Shown here: one piece after another, positions 63,780-64,000 of the stretch
Layout: each line of letters opens with the position of its first letter
Position numbering within the stretch: position 1 is the first letter of the stretch
Assembly (NCBI RefSeq): GCF_020866925.1
Contig: NZ_JAJGAK010000005.1
Location: 118,562 to 182,561 of the forward strand
Direction: 5' to 3'
Length of the DNA: 64,000 bases
Origin: Noviluteimonas lactosilytica
GTDB taxonomy: Bacteria > Pseudomonadota > Gammaproteobacteria > Xanthomonadales > Xanthomonadaceae
The notes under the pieces: model-generated
The model's database searches: none
Seen by the model: the letters and a program-made list of their open reading frames with translations, nothing else
What the model was told of the DNA's origin: nothing
Position numbers and translations under genes: made by a program

Positions 63780-63814
63780 CGAATGTCCGCTTCTGGCCGA
63801 TTGCGGACATTCGC
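63780..63814. repeat. Palindromic repeat copy 13
   Basis: GCGAATGTCCGC and GCGGACATTCGC are perfect inverses with TTCTGGCCGATT between, the longest intact arms in the window. Confidence 0.88.
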
Positions 63815-63843
63815 CCTCAAGTGATATCGACTCATCAGAAAGT

Positions 63844-63975
63844 GAGGCCCCGCCAATGGACGGGGCCTCAGCGGATCGGCGCGAGTGGAAGCTGGGGAGC
63901 TCGCGCGGGGCTGGCATTCCCCGGTGTTGCGGGTCGCATAGCGCCCAGTGCCAGTCATGATCCTGCTGCAATTTT
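63844..63975 (-). repeat. 132-bp intergenic element, copy B (inverted)
   Basis: Reverse-complement partner of 45149-45280, 132 bp long as well. Its GAGGCCCC/GGGGCCTC hairpin is at 63844-63869. A small palindromic repeat follows at 29 nt on the same side as in copy A. Confidence 0.8.
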
Positions 63976-64000
63976 GACCTCGCGGTCAGCGCCTTACAAG

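Larger units (their letters stand above)
63739..64000. other. Gene-free window end with repeats
   Basis: 262 bp. It carries repeat copy 13 and the 132-bp element copy B. No gene found. Confidence 0.5.

Noticed and set aside
32991..63810. Short frames reading MSALGRK or SAIGQKRT-type peptides
   Set aside because: They are translations of the palindromic intergenic repeat, a well-known source of false genes.
32673..64000. CRISPR array or transposase
   Set aside because: No regularly spaced direct repeats with unique spacers and no transposase or RAYT gene were seen; the repeats are scattered palindromes.

Overview
The window looks like a chromosomal segment of a high-GC Gram-negative gammaproteobacterium, most likely a Lysobacter-type member of the Xanthomonadaceae. 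This rests on the cluster rseP-bamA-lpxD-fabZ-lpxA-lpxB-rnhB with outer-membrane functions, strong G/C bias at codon third positions, tpm beside parC, and the style of the accessory genes. No database search was possible, so genus is an inference.

Layout. (1) 1-29.7 kb is ordered housekeeping DNA. A minus-strand block runs from rpsB and tsf through pyrH, a CDF metal exporter, frr, uppS, cdsA, dxr, rseP, bamA, lpxD, fabZ, lpxA and lpxB to a cut rnhB: translation, UMP synthesis, isoprenoid/undecaprenyl supply, phospholipid precursor, lipid A and outer-membrane assembly. Divergently from rpsB runs map-glnD-dapD-arsC-like-dapE, with overlapping stop/start codons, then asnB behind an Asn-rich leader peptide and terminator. 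An OmpW-like porin, a penicillin-acylase-family hydrolase, tpm and parC complete this part. (2) A tRNA-Leu(CAG) at 29.7 kb marks a boundary. A P4-type integrase and four small island genes follow (29.9-32.7 kb) without a visible right end. (3) 33-64 kb is accessory DNA with many small genes and 17 or more copies of a palindromic intergenic repeat that I do not find in the first 32 kb. It carries an arsR-arsI-arsC-aqpS arsenic operon, a Crp/Fnr regulator near pta-ackA-adhP, membrane proteins (cytochrome b561, VIT, TRIC/YadS, AspT-type), a phospholipase D-hydrolase-mgtC operon, an MBL hydrolase, LysR-ohr, and stress or hydrolase genes.

Most striking observation: the gene at complement(58166..59875) encodes a complete alternative-oxidase-like domain fused in frame to a PAS domain and a histidine kinase. 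Two of the six diiron ligands are replaced (Gly51 and Lys90 in place of Glu), which suggests an oxidase fold reused as a quinol or redox sensor. Second: a probable asparagine attenuator of asnB (21585-21757), with five Asn codons within seven, a competing antiterminator and a perfect terminator stem. Also notable are an mgtC split by one in-frame stop, an ohr broken by a single-base frameshift in a C/G run, a 132-bp element present as two inverted copies 18.7 kb apart, and several promoters placed so that the mRNA would begin at or next to the start codon.
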